From the NCBI GenBank assembly GCA_949316235.1, contig OX438743.1, forward strand, positions 35,123,242 through 35,187,241: a DNA stretch of 64,000 bases, given 5' to 3'. This document shows, in pieces, positions 48,501 to 59,820 of the stretch. How positions within the stretch are numbered: position 1 is the stretch's first letter; each line of letters begins with the position of its first letter. Origin of the DNA: Oegoconia quadripuncta (taxonomy: Eukaryota > Arthropoda > Insecta > Lepidoptera > Autostichidae). The translations under genes and the position numbers were made by a program. The notes beneath the pieces were generated by a model that did no database searches, was not told the DNA's origin, and was given only the letters and a program-made list of their open reading frames with translations.

Positions 48501-51500
48501 CCAACGTTTCAAAACTTTCTATGTGATACCTGAAATGGGAGAAGTGGAACTTGATGAAGGGTCATCGTTTCTCGGTAAAACAAAGTGAGAGGCTAACGAC
48601 ATAGTTAAAATACTTTAGTCCATCTAAGTTTGACCTAATGTAAACTTTAACACGCACATAGCTTTAAGTAGCACGGTTTGAATCATTTACAACTTATTTA
48701 CGCGGTAGGCATAAAATACAGATTTCCCGCTTATTACTATCATACCAGAGTTATGATAAATTATCGACACATCACTTTAGACGACCTGTTTGGTGTAATG
48801 GTTAGCAACTCTGACCACAATACCAAAAGGTTGCGGGTTCGAATCCCGCTAGGGGCATATGTTTGTGTGATAAATACGGACATGTGTACCCGAGTTATGA
48901 ATGTTTTCATTTATAATAAGTATTTATTAAAAAAAAAAAATGTATTTATGTATTATATCAACCATCTGGTATCCACAACAGAAGCATATAGTTGCTTACT
49001 GTGGAACTAGATAGCGCTGTGTATATGTCTAAGGATATTTATTTATTTATTATGTATTTATTTAGTGTTTTAGCTAGATTCTTACTAATACGGCTGCATA
49101 ATCGCACAGAAGAAACAGTCATAACTGGTCTTTACGACCATATTAATACGGACGAATCGATCGAATCGATCTTCGAGTAGAATTTCATTTTTAAATCATC
49201 GCTCAATATACCATGAGAATGTTTCAGTACATACACGCCTATTATCTAAACTTGCCTAAGTATCCAATCATTAGTTTGTTTATAAAACTGATCTAGTTTT
49301 AAACTAGCAAGATGTTATGATTCGTTACTGCATAAGACAAAGCATTTGTTTAGCGCATTACGGCATAGACATTTTCTAATCTATTGTTTCATCAATCATC
49401 AGTATTTGCTCTTCATTTATTATGTTGTTACATAAAACCGATTGCCTACCTTCTGAAACCCTAAAGTTATTGGCATCATGAATGTCAACAGAAAACTTGA
49501 TAATAGGGAGGACTAAATAAAGAATGCGCTTATGTTTATAGTTGGGCAATCAGTGCATTTTAGCTGAATAAAAATCTCAATAATAACAATGAATTGAATA
49601 AAATTATTTTCAGTATTGTAGTTTATGTTAAGCATTATTGCTTATAATGAGGAAGTTGTAACAAATTTGACAAACGAGCGATTGCTGTAGTGGATAGTGA
49701 TTCTGTCAGTGAAACCAACGGTAGCGAGGTCGAATTCGGGTGTGATGCATACGAACATTTATTCCCGAGTTATGGATGTTTATTTAAATATTTATGTCTG
49801 TTTATCCGTTATCTAGTATCCATAGTACAAGCTTTGCTTAGTTTGGGAGTAGATGATTAGTGTAAGTATCCGAAATATTTATATATTATTATTATATAAA
49901 ATGTAGGAGCATGGATTCCATCGCAACTGGTGTTTAGAATTGGTTTCAGAATCAAGAGAAATATAATTTTTACAGTAAAGTCAAGTACTATTTGTAGGAA
50001 CTTTTACGAATTACGTCCCACTTTTAACACATTATATAGTTAATTTATAGCACCTCGTTGTAAACTTGCATTATATTTAGACTGAGAACCTCCTTTTTGA
50101 AGTCGGTTAAAAACGATGTGCAACCGCCAAAGTATCTCTCGCTCTTACACGCAGCAGTAATTTGCGCTGCTCCTCAGCGAACGTGAGAAGCAGGACGGCC
50201 TTAAAAGCAATAAGTTGATATAATAAAAGGACTTACCAAGGCGATGTATCTATAGTCTTATTTCTAACAACGTCCATTAAATTGGGCAATTCGTTCTCGA
50301 ACTCTTGCGGTATGTGTTGGAAGACTATGAGTGGTTCGTTGTATTTCAGCTGAGTGGCGATTTGGTTCAGCGTAGAAGTCTGCACGGAGACACAGAGAAA
50401 CGACTGTCCGTACTTCATTCCTGTCGATGGGTAGTTGTAGGAGCTCATGTTGAGACCGTGCACTGGGAAAATGACAAAATTCTTCAATCAGATACCATTT
50501 AGAAAATTTAGTATAATAAAGGAATTTCATCTAATTATTAGTTACTTATTATTTTTTTGGTAAATCCACAAAGTGTTCTGTAATAAAGCTAACATACACC
50601 GATAAATTCAAACCCATAATATATAACTACGCATTAAATAACCAAGCGTCACAGAGTGAACCCTGTACGCGAAAGATGATGTCTTCTATATTTTAACTTA
50701 CACATTGACAACATTATTCAAAAAGCCTCCAAAACACTTTTCTATTAAAAACCAATTGTCCACAAATTACATTGACTCAATTCCAATAGTATTTCTTGCT
50801 TAAACTTCTAAATAACTATATATCGACTACTGATCTATAAGAAAAATGTGGTCAGGGCACACGCTTAAGCAAAACTTATTTCCTTCTCCCCTTTTCTCAA
50901 GTACCTACATTCCAAATTCATACATACTTTACCGAAGCTTTGATAACTGACTCATTCTTTAACAAAAACATTTTTTTTAATTAAAGCCTTCAATAAATGA
51001 TTAAGATAACACAAAGCTCACATCTATTGTGACCGATCTTATGTATTGTATCAGATCTATGCCAATTACCTATTCTGTGTCTATGCGTTATTGTTGCATG
51101 TAAAATTTAAAAGTTCAAAAAGTTTTAGGAAAAAATGCTCAAATGAGTCTCAGGACCGATTGAGGTAAAAACTAGAAAGGCAGTTTAATTTTTTTGAGAA
51201 AATATAGCAGTCTGTACCAAGCGACAGTGTTGCTTATAAGGAAAACTTCTAGCACATAATAACCAACGGCAAACTAAAGGACTGATCTCCTTTTTAACAT
51301 CTATTATAGTCGCGGAAAGTCTGTTAACCTAAATTAAATCTTTATAGTGTACATATTTATACATAGTTATACAATCGAACAAAATATGTGTATAAAAGAA
51401 GGTGCAAAGTGTACAAAAGATTTTTGTACATAAAAGTATAATTAAATCGCCAATTAAAGGTCAAACACAGAAAGTATAATGATGAAGTAATTTTATAAAC

Positions 51501-54500
51501 TTCGAAATAGAAGTGATATTTCACGATTATAGATTTTAAGTAGTTCGAATCCCGCTAGGGACATATGTTTGTATGATGAATACAGACATCTATTCCCGAG
51601 TTATGGATGTTTTTCATTTATATATGTATTTATTTACAAAAAAAATGTATTTGTGTAGTTTATCAACCATCTGATATCCATAAATACAAGCCTCGTTGCT
51701 TAGTGTGGAACTAGAAGGCGCTGTGTGTAGGTGCAAAGATATTTATTTATTATTATTTATTTAATCACTTGCAAAAGTAGTAACTCAGGAAAAACTTTCT
51801 CGAGTTCGCAATAACCACCTTTGGTTAACGTAAAAACTTATCATTAACTTTTGCTAACTGAAGAAACTATTCCAACATTAAACTCTCACAAGCTGTCATC
51901 TAAGAATATGCTCCAAATGGTACTCACTATCAGGCACCGGTGGGAACCTCGGCACGGAGTGTACGAGCCACAGCGAAGTGAACTTATCACCAAGCACCAC
52001 GCCCTTAGTGTGGCCACTCTCTACCCGCGTCTTCATGAACTTTGAGTGCATCTTACACATCTCGGCGAGGTCATAGTCGTCATAATATTTGTCACCTAAT
52101 TTGAACTTCTTGTACTTCTTCACGTTCGCCTGTTTCATCTGACCTGGAAAGATTGAAGTATTTAATTAATAATGGTTATGTCCCGTACTGTCTTAGACTC
52201 AAGTACCACGTTCACAGATGCCATGTCCGCTTAGAAATAATCACTTTTCACCAGCTCGTAATATTTTCTTCCTTATTTTTATAGTTTTTATTTCCTGACA
52301 AACTCAATACAGAATGCTTAAACCAAAATTATCTGCTACAATAAACATTTAGTTTAAAGATATTTTTGTCAAGAATTACAATAAACTCTCGAAACTATTC
52401 AAAACACAATAGTCAGCTGTTGCAATATTGAAAATTACCTATGTGGTAGGATAAATGGTAGTGGGTATTGGACAGAACCATAACATCATCAACGTTTTGT
52501 TTACTAAATTCTAAAAATATTATTTATTCTACTATAACATAGCTAGCCGAAAGCCAAGAAAAACAATAAACTAAATAGTTAAAAAGACAGGCAAAAGATA
52601 AAAAAAATATAAAAGTAAAAAGTATACAATATTACTATAAAAAGGTTCCTAAACGGCACAATACAATAATAGGATATATCAAATAGCAAAATAAACTAAC
52701 TAAAAACAGTTTCTTTTAAGTAATTATTGTACTATATGGCTTATAGTGTATTATTTATTTTGAATCCTTGAATCGATCTTTTACGTCGTAATTATTAGTA
52801 GTCGATGATGCGTTAACTATGAATCATAATCGTTTGAATATGTACGTAATAATAACAATAAATACAAATCTAACGTTATTCAGATACACAGCGGTGTGTC
52901 ATCAAGTTCTCATGCCGTGTAAATACAGGAACCGTGTTAATTTGTAAGATTAAAATGTTGAGGACTCACATATCAAAATTACAAGTAATTTACCTGCAAG
53001 CACAGTCTGAAACAGATTCAGTGTATGAATCTGTTTCAGACTGTTTTATGCCGGGCTGGGAAGGTTAATCTAATCAATTAGATTAACCTTCCCAGCCCGG
53101 CATAAAACAAATAGAATGTTTTTCGATAGTACGTACTTCTAGTATAATGTTGAAAACATTAACTGCTGTAACTAAATAAATTACCCAAAAACCTTCATGA
53201 TTTCTTGAGAAAACTTAATTTATATTACGCCAGCCTGTAAAGGTTTATCTGTTTGAGGTAGTACTAAAGTAGTTGCTAATAAAAATAAACAAAAAAAAAT
53301 GAAATGTAACAACAAAGCCAGACTTCATAAAAATGATACATTGAGTTCGTAAGTTCCTAGATACAAATCTAGTAGATTCTGTGACGTGTAAATCTAAGCT
53401 GAAATTTGGTGCTCTATAAAGCAATTACTTGAATCATTTGTCAAGTGTTTTGATATTTAAACAATTTCATACACTGATATTATGTTATTTTTGTTTTTAG
53501 ATGATATAAATTTTGGTAAAGTAATTAAAGATTATTTCGAAATAATGCTACATTTGGATATCATCTTCGTGGATAGGTATTCGATTGGTGCACAGTATGA
53601 TGCATTTAATGAAAGGAATTTCGATCCCACAACATGCAAATATAGTTTCGCCTGACATTTGAAGATAGGTACTTAAAATAGAATCTCAAATATTTTATTG
53701 GAGAAGCAAATTAATATAATGAATAGTACTTGACTACCTTTTTACATTAATATGTTTGGTGCGATAAAATTGTTAACTCATCGGAATTATTGTATTGTTG
53801 GTCACCATCAGCGAATGTGAGATTTTCTCTATAATCTATAGTATAAGGTCAGACTAATAACATGTGACAGTTAAGTAAGTAGAATAACTTACAAGGAAAC
53901 TTCACCAGCTTAGCTCACTAGTCCCCTATTCGAAATGGTTCGACACTCACGTGCGTTTCCGTGAATAGAAACTCGTTAAAATTTTAAACTGTCCGATACC
54001 CAATCGAATATTTTTTGTCTCGCCATTAGTATATTGCAGAGTATTGAAAAATAACCGACATGTTTCTTTTTATCCACCCAATTCATATTTAGTGGAGGAA
54101 ATCGTCCTTCAAAGTATTTGAATATATGGAGATAGAGAAATCAGATTTGTACATTTAATGCAAGATGGGAATTCCAATTTGATTCCTTAGATATGTCGAA
54201 AACGAGATAGTTTTTAACAATTTTTAATAATTTGCATTACTTTCATTACCCTAATTATTCAGATACCTAATAAAAAGTACTCTGTGCTACATACGACTAG
54301 TTTGGATATGGTTGACTTCATATCCATATTAGGCGACTGTATATATCAATAGCATTTAAATGTAGGCATAATAATAATTCGTCATTGCAGTTTAAATATG
54401 TCAAAGTAAAACAAAGTATACTATAGCGCTGGCTGGCTATACAGTTTCTAAGAACTCTTCGAAGTTTAAGAATGTAATTAATATCATCATGTAGGTACGT

Positions 54501-57500
54501 GTGACTCTCGTTACTAAATAGACCAACCAGTTTCTTTACTTGGTTACTATGAACGTATTCAAAAATTTAAAAGTTATCGGCTTTCATGGCTACTATTGCG
54601 GTGGGGTGAAAAAGATACTTGCATTACAAAAAAAAAACAAAATCATAAAACTCAATTTAAAGGCACCGTATCATAAGGGTACAAAATAGAAACCTTCACA
54701 GTCTCGATTGTATCTATCTGTTCGTCTGTCTGGCACACCTGTTTAACTCGGGTACTACGTATAAGCTACCGACCTGAACTTAGGCACAGTTTATATAACT
54801 GCTTACCCGTATCCATTGCATTATTTTGGTTGGTGGTAGGGCATTTTAAAATGTCCGCCTGGCTAGCTACCACCATCTTATCTAAATCTGCCGTCAAGCA
54901 GCAATGTTAATAGCATTGTTGTTCCGGTTGTCAGACATAAGATAGCCAGTCCCTCAAATGTGTTGGGCCTTCCGGGTCAGTACGCTTCCACATTCGACAT
55001 CATCTTCACTTAACATCAGGTGTGATTGAGGTCAAGAACCAACATGTCGTGTATAAAAACCTACATGTCGTGTATATAAAAAAAACTAACTCTTTATCAT
55101 TTTTCTCTTATCATTGAAAATCTGGTCAGTAAGGAAGTAAGAAGGAAATTCAATAGTGAAGAAATATGGTCGTTTGTTTGTCACTTAAAAGGGCTTTGTT
55201 TACATTTTTGTTTTTTTAACCATATAATTTTCGACTTTTGTATGACTAAAAATATGTGAAAAATTGCAGTTGGACGAAAGCAGATTATCGATCTATATTA
55301 CTCTTTTATAGCTGCGCGCAGTGTAAAAAATAGCCTAATTCCCATCGAACACGCAAGACGCCTAATGTTTGATTTATTATACAGAATTAATTCTGTCAAC
55401 TATCTGAGGAATGTGGGGAGGCGCTACCGCATTCGGATTGGCCCTACCAGGTTATTATTCACAGGTACTTGACAGATTGGCACGTTTTGGGCATCAATCC
55501 CATATAATTATGTACCTTGATCGGTATCGTCATCGTTATCATTGACCAATGAGAAACCGTCAAATTACTGAGCGAGCAATTTGTGAACCAATCATACGTC
55601 GATATCGTCATCAATTAAATTACGCAATAGAAACCCATCTAGTTTAAATAAATAAATACAAGATAGAAAAATAAACTTATTGTCATATCAGTCGCTTACA
55701 CAAAATCACTAAGTTATTTAAGGGACGCTAAATTATAAATGCAATATATTAATTATAAATTAATGGATTGCCTTTTTACAGAATAAAGCGTTTACAAAGA
55801 AACAAACGCTTTTGTAATAAGTTTCCGGTAGATATGCAAAATTTTACTTGAAATCAATTTAAAACCACCATTAAACAGGAACTATGTGCCAAAGGATATT
55901 TTAAAATTTCCGTCTATCTAGATGATAAGAATGCATGAACCTGAACCGCTCGGCGATATCCAGTCTATTATTTTCTTATTTTTTTTTGTCGAATCATAAA
56001 TTGTAAAAATACTTATTTAAAAAGAGCAACCTCTGAATTTCTTGCTCGTTCTTCTCTGGGGAGTCCGCCTTGTGAATGGGCGATAATTGTATGTCATGAC
56101 GTTTTCATTTGTTATTTTTATAACTTACACAATAAAACTTTTTTGAATTTGATTTGTTGACAGCTTCGATTATTAATAATCTAAGGTTGGCAGATGCTCC
56201 GCGGGATTAATACATATCTAACTGCCTTATTCCGGAAATGGCCGGTGAGTTTTGAAAGGACTTATTCCTGAAGTGACCTATTCTCAGAACGACTAGTTCC
56301 GAAAAGGACTAACTCCTGTAATGACTTATTCTTGAAAGGACTCATTCCGAAAATGTAATCAATCTATGGAAATAGAAACTAGTAGTAAAACATAAAAAAA
56401 GTCGTCTATTCAAAGCCTTCTATGGTCTATGAAAGCAAAAAGAGTGGGATAGCCCTTTTCCCTGATGTGGGATACAAAAGGCCAATACGAATAAATAACT
56501 CCATTAACGAAACATAACAGCAAGAATAAAAAAACAATTTACCTCGTTTACTTTTGGAATACATGTCAGCAACAGACTGCAGTATGTCGGGTTGATTCTC
56601 AGTAGCTGGCGGTTGATCATTGTAAACCACGGAAACTATGTTTTTATCCTGAAAATAAGGTCAATGGTTATTTTTTTATGATTCACTGGATACTGGTTTG
56701 ACCACAATCTCACCTGTTAGACGAGCTAAAAACAGACACAGACCTTTAATACTCCTTCTTTGGGTCGAAGATTAAAATAGTGATAAAACAAAAATACTGG
56801 TGGAAAAAGTCCAAGGCTGGAGGCCTGACCTGTAATTCTGTTTCTCCTATTTCAAGCACCAGTTTTCCCATAAATGTGTTCTGTCTTACCTAGCCCTAAA
56901 ATAACTTTGTAAAGCTTCATTTGTGGTCAGAAAAATTTCTAACCTTCGACGAAAAATAGGAGTATTATAAATTTTACCGCTATGTGTGTGTCTGTCAGTG
57001 GCACCGCAGCTCTTAAACGGGTGAACAGATTTGGATGCGATTGATTTTTTAATTGGAAGCAGGTTTTCGAGCGGCGGTTCTTAGATTTATCAAAATCGGT
57101 ATTAGCCGTTTCGTTTTAATCGCATGTGTTTTCGGGGGTTTTCTAAATTTTCAATTTATGTGATATATTATTAAATATCCGCCTGGCTAGCTACCATCAT
57201 CTTTTCTAACTGGCGCCAACCAGAAATATTGTGTTACTACTCCTCCATGTAAGTTGGGATTTTTCGGGTGAGCGCATTTCACCTTCGAACTAAATTTCAC
57301 TTAAAGGTCAGGTCAAGCCTAACACCAAACACGAACTATTACAGAAATATCCAGACCAGAACTTTTTTATAGGAATCCATTGACCTCAGTCACACCTGAT
57401 ATTAAGTCAAGATAAGACCGAAAGTAGAAACGCGTTTAACTGGACTCCAATATGTTTGAGAAACAAACTTCCCTCAAACAGCCGGAAGGTGCAAACTTAC

Positions 57501-58953
57501 CTAGATAAGATGGTGGTAGATAGCCAGGCGGAAATATAAAAATAGCTGACCACCAACCAAACCGAGTAACATGTACCCCGCTGGAAATCGAACACGCGAT
57601 ATCTGTTTTGTAAACCCTATGTTATTTACATAGAGCCGTGGATGGAGGCGGTTAAAATATAATTTTAAAAGTTTTAGGCCGGCATATTTAGATAGATAGA
57701 TAAATAGATAAATAAATCATATTTGTTACTCCAATCGAATTGAACTCTTACAATGGACGCTGGTTATAACCATTTGACCAGTCACATAATTTATTACTAC
57801 GGTTATTGCAAATAGTCGGACTATTTATAACTATCATTATCATCATCAGCCTATATAGGCCTTCCCTCGTATAATGAAGGAGTATGGGCCATAGTCCACC
57901 ACGCTCTTGCTTCTTCACATGCCCTTGAATTTTTATTCCTCAGGCATGCAGGTTTCCTCACGATGTTTTCCTTCACCGTTTAAAAGTCAGTCGGATAAAA
58001 ATACATAAGTAATTAAATTTTAAAACTCATTGGTACATGGCCTGCGTGGGAATAGAACCCGGACCTCCCAAATTGGGAGATCGCGTCTTAACCGCTGAGC
58101 CGACGACGCTCTCTTTTACAACTATAGTAAAATAATAATAGTTCCAGAATTTACCTCACACAAACAATTTTACCTCTTTACAATATTAGTGCAGATGACT
58201 GTTAATTTGTGTTTACATCTATTTTTATTATATAATTATAAAACACTTGTGTTGGATGCAGTTGAAGTACCTTTTGCTTATTGAATTAAACCTATTAATT
58301 AAATGTAAATATAAATAATATTATCGCTCATGTCACGTACACATAGATGGGTGCTTGGAATAACTATTATTGTCGTCTAGAGAAGCCGTACCTGGTACAA
58401 CGGTGCTAGCGTCTTCCCCAACATGGACCTAGGGTCGCTTACAGCCAAGTCTGACATAATCCATCCTCCTCTGAGCTTAGAGGGTGTGAGGTGCATATAA
58501 GCCACCCCCCGCCGCACTAGCGGATTGAGGTGATTCTTCTCTCTAGGTAGTTTATATATGTAGAACCTACAATGGAATTACAAATTAAAAATATATTAAA
58601 TAAAGGCTAAAATGAATTACGAAGAAATTTTAACAAAGAAAATGTGACACAAAGACAAAGTAACAGAAGCTGTTTTTTGATTTTATAAACTGTAGCATGT
58701 ATTTTCTTTAAGTTAATGATGTACATCAATGTATATTTTAAAAATATACGCCAACTTCATTCAATAAATAGTACGCTACACAGCTACACGAGATGTAGCT
58801 AACGCTTAAGATAACAAAGGCCAGCCTCAAACCAACAAAGTTGCGTACTTACCAATCGACGGGCTCGCCCTTTTCATTCCTGCACTGGGGCGTTAGACAA
58901 ACACAACAAGTCAAAAACAGTGAAAACACCAATAATTTCACACAAGTACACAT
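45533..58953 (-). CDS. Deoxyribonuclease II (acid DNase), catalytically intact
   Basis: Eight exons, in transcript order: 58953-58853, 58566-58392, 56648-56543, 52143-51928, 50462-50237, 48529-48347, 47389-47227, 45634-45533. All junctions are GT-AG with matching phase, giving 423 aa. A signal peptide covers about residues 1-20. The mature start CRNEKGEPVDW (24-34) is the usual DNase II N-terminus, followed by FYIYKLP. YNDQPP lies in exon 3. Exon 4 carries the first catalytic HxK as GHTKG (171-175) and then LWLVHSVPRFPP. Exon 5 has YPSTGMKYGQSFLCVS, exon 6 SFAKSAMFNDDLY, exon 7 the second HxK as DHSKW (357-361), and exon 8 RGGGTVC. The family cleaves DNA at acid pH without metal in lysosomes or gut. 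Between YNDQPP and HTKG lies an insertion of about 50 residues, Lys/Asp/Tyr-rich, compared with the shorter paralogue next door. The gene lies 0.87 kb downstream of ALDH6 and 2 kb upstream of its paralogue, all on one strand. Confidence 0.93.
45700..45930 (-). repeat. Dispersed repeat (CCCCCGACGCAAAAGAGGG type), copy 1; strand uncertain
   Basis: Matches 56940-57160 through ACCGCTATATGTGTGTGTCT, GGCACC, ATTTGGATGC, GAAAGCAGGTTTTC and GCCGGGGATTTTCC. It lies in the last intron of the DNase II gene. Confidence 0.65.
46010..46078. repeat. (TA)n-rich low-complexity tract
   Basis: About 65 bases of almost pure A/T dinucleotides, self-complementary over most of its length. Confidence 0.8.
46385..46560 (-). 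pseudogene. Mariner-like transposase C-terminal remnant
   Basis: On the minus strand, FQKAVEEIPKDEWVKCCSQ is followed by FHRMQRCIDVNGRYFEKI, which resembles the C-terminus of mariner-type transposases. A stop separates the two parts. It joins the repeat block at 46525-47090. Confidence 0.55.
46525..47090. repeat. Dispersed repeat G, copy 2, attached to a mariner-like remnant
   Basis: Near-identical to 33628-34190 with small indels. It lies in the last intron of the DNase II gene. Because it adjoins a transposase remnant, it is probably part of a mariner-derived element rather than a relic of the gene duplication. Confidence 0.8.
48780..49064 (+). mobile_element. tRNA-headed SINE family A, copy 4
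   Basis: Same family, antisense in an intron of the DNase II gene, with a (TTTA)n tail. It is closest to copy 2 in its body (GAAGCATATAGTTGCTTACT). Confidence 0.85.
49676..49900 (+). mobile_element. tRNA-headed SINE family B, copy 3
   Basis: A diverged copy with a small deletion across the B box (GGTCGAATTCGG), a body TTATCCGTTATCTAGTATCC, and an ATT-rich tail. Confidence 0.8.
51543..51760 (+). mobile_element. tRNA-headed SINE family A, copy 5 (head truncated)
   Basis: Starts inside the B box (GTTCGAATCCCGCTAGGGAC) and continues through the family body to an ATTTATTATT tail. The A box is missing. Confidence 0.8.
53002..53108. repeat. Two abutting perfect hairpins
   Basis: The first hairpin has 19-bp perfect arms (53002-53020 and 53026-53044) around the loop GTGTA. 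The second has 32-bp perfect arms (53043-53074 and 53077-53108) around the central CA. They overlap by two bases. Both lie in intron 3 of the DNase II gene, and no copy is seen elsewhere in the window. Confidence 0.9.
54815..55080 (+). repeat. SINE family D copy, longest plus-strand copy
   Basis: Contains GGTTGGTGGTAGGGCATTTT, GCCTGGCTAGCTACCACCAT, TTGTCAGACATAAGATAGCC and CAGGTGTGATTGAGGTCAAG, ending in an A-run. It lies in an intron of the DNase II gene. Confidence 0.8.
55783..56160 (+). mobile_element. 3' fragment of the same LINE family as 12545-14088
   Basis: The sequence parallels the LINE 3' end: a degenerate coding tail (AACCACCATTAAACAGGAAC, AAAGGATATTTTAAAATTTC) followed by the shared 3' UTR (TTTCTTGCTCGTTCTTCTCT, GGGGAGTC, TGTGAATG). 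It is 5' truncated and in-frame stops are present. It lies in a DNase II intron. Confidence 0.75.
56940..57160 (-). repeat. Dispersed repeat (same family as 45700-45930), copy 2; strand uncertain
   Basis: Shares ACCGCTATGTGTGTGTCTGT, GGCACCGCAGCTCTTAAACG, ATTTGGATGCGAT and GAAGCAGGTTTTCGAGCGG with copy 1. It lies in a DNase II intron. Confidence 0.65.
57170..57610. repeat. Two diverged SINE family D copies in opposite orientation
   Basis: A plus-strand copy (57175-57345, ATATCCGCCTGGCTAGCTAC) is followed by a minus-strand copy (57365-57610, ACCTGATATTAAGTCAAGAT through AGATAGCCAGGCGGAAATAT and CCGCTGGAAATCGAACACGC). Together they form an inverted pair in a DNase II intron. Confidence 0.65.
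57905..58118 (-). mobile_element. tRNA-like SINE family C, copy 2
   Basis: On the minus strand the head reads GGCTCAGCGGTTAAGACGCG with CCGGGTTCTATTCCCACGC, followed by a body with ACGGTGAAGGAAAACATCGT and CATGCCTGAGG. It lies in an intron of the DNase II gene. Confidence 0.7.
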
Positions 58954-59050
58954 TTTGCGTGGTTAGTTCACGAAAACCGCACCACAAGTAACAAGACACG
59001 CAGGAAGCTCGTATTGCAGTTTGTTTATGATGTCATGCAATTCGATCATA

Positions 59051-59066
59051 ACACTTTTAAAAGTGT
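59051..59066 (-). promoter_or_regulatory. Perfect palindrome upstream of DNase II, possible TATA-like core
   Basis: ACACTTTTAAAAGTGT is a perfect 16-bp palindrome about 100 bases before the DNase II start codon. Its centre TTTTAAAA could serve as a TATA-like element, or the palindrome could bind a dimeric factor. No further support is visible. Confidence 0.25.
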
Positions 59067-59598
59067 CAAACAATTGCTGTTTATTTACATAACATTAGCA
59101 ATTATTTCCTTTCGTCAAATTGTAGCGATTGGACGCGCCGAAATTTGTAACGCGAATGATATTATGTAGTTTATTCAGCAACTGTCAGAGATGGAATGAA
59201 TGACCTCACACATGCGATTGTAAACGCGTGATGCGAGATCGGAGGCAAGCTCACGCGCACCCGGCCTGTTCTAGTAGCTTTGTAAATGTTGCTGTCCTTG
59301 TCTTATTTAATACTGCTTTAGTTTGATATAAAATATATTAATCGCGTGTGTGACGAACCGATGGGATTCATAAAGTTGTAGCAGTAACAAAGTACCTTTG
59401 TGGCAGGCTCGATTCAGTCAGAATGACGTAATAAAATTTAAAAGTACAATGCAAAACATTCGTCACAAAAGACCCTTTAGCAAGTTATATTTCAAGCCTT
59501 AAAAGAGAACAAAAAATGGTCTATTCAAAAGAAGAAATAGACACTTCGCCAGTTGGAAGTATCTATTATTAAATGACAAAAGTTTCAAAAATATATGT

Positions 59599-59604
59599 TT
59601 TATT
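59599..59604 (-). terminator. Candidate poly(A) signal of the ALDH6 gene
   Basis: AATAAA reads on the minus strand about 220 bases past the ALDH6 stop codon (59821), in otherwise non-coding AT-rich DNA. Inference from motif and distance only. Confidence 0.4.
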
Positions 59605-59820
59605 TGAGTACAAAAATAATTCGGGGCATAACAGAACAAGTGTAAAATGAAAGACTTGGAAAACGTCAACGAATAAACATTACGAGTCAGTAACAATGGA
59701 AGACATCAAATGATTGTATACTTCATATAATAAATATTTCTTTAACCTTACAACTAACAACTGTGTACAAGTATAATAATATGAAAAATAAATATATCTA
59801 AAATCGATAATGAACATAAT

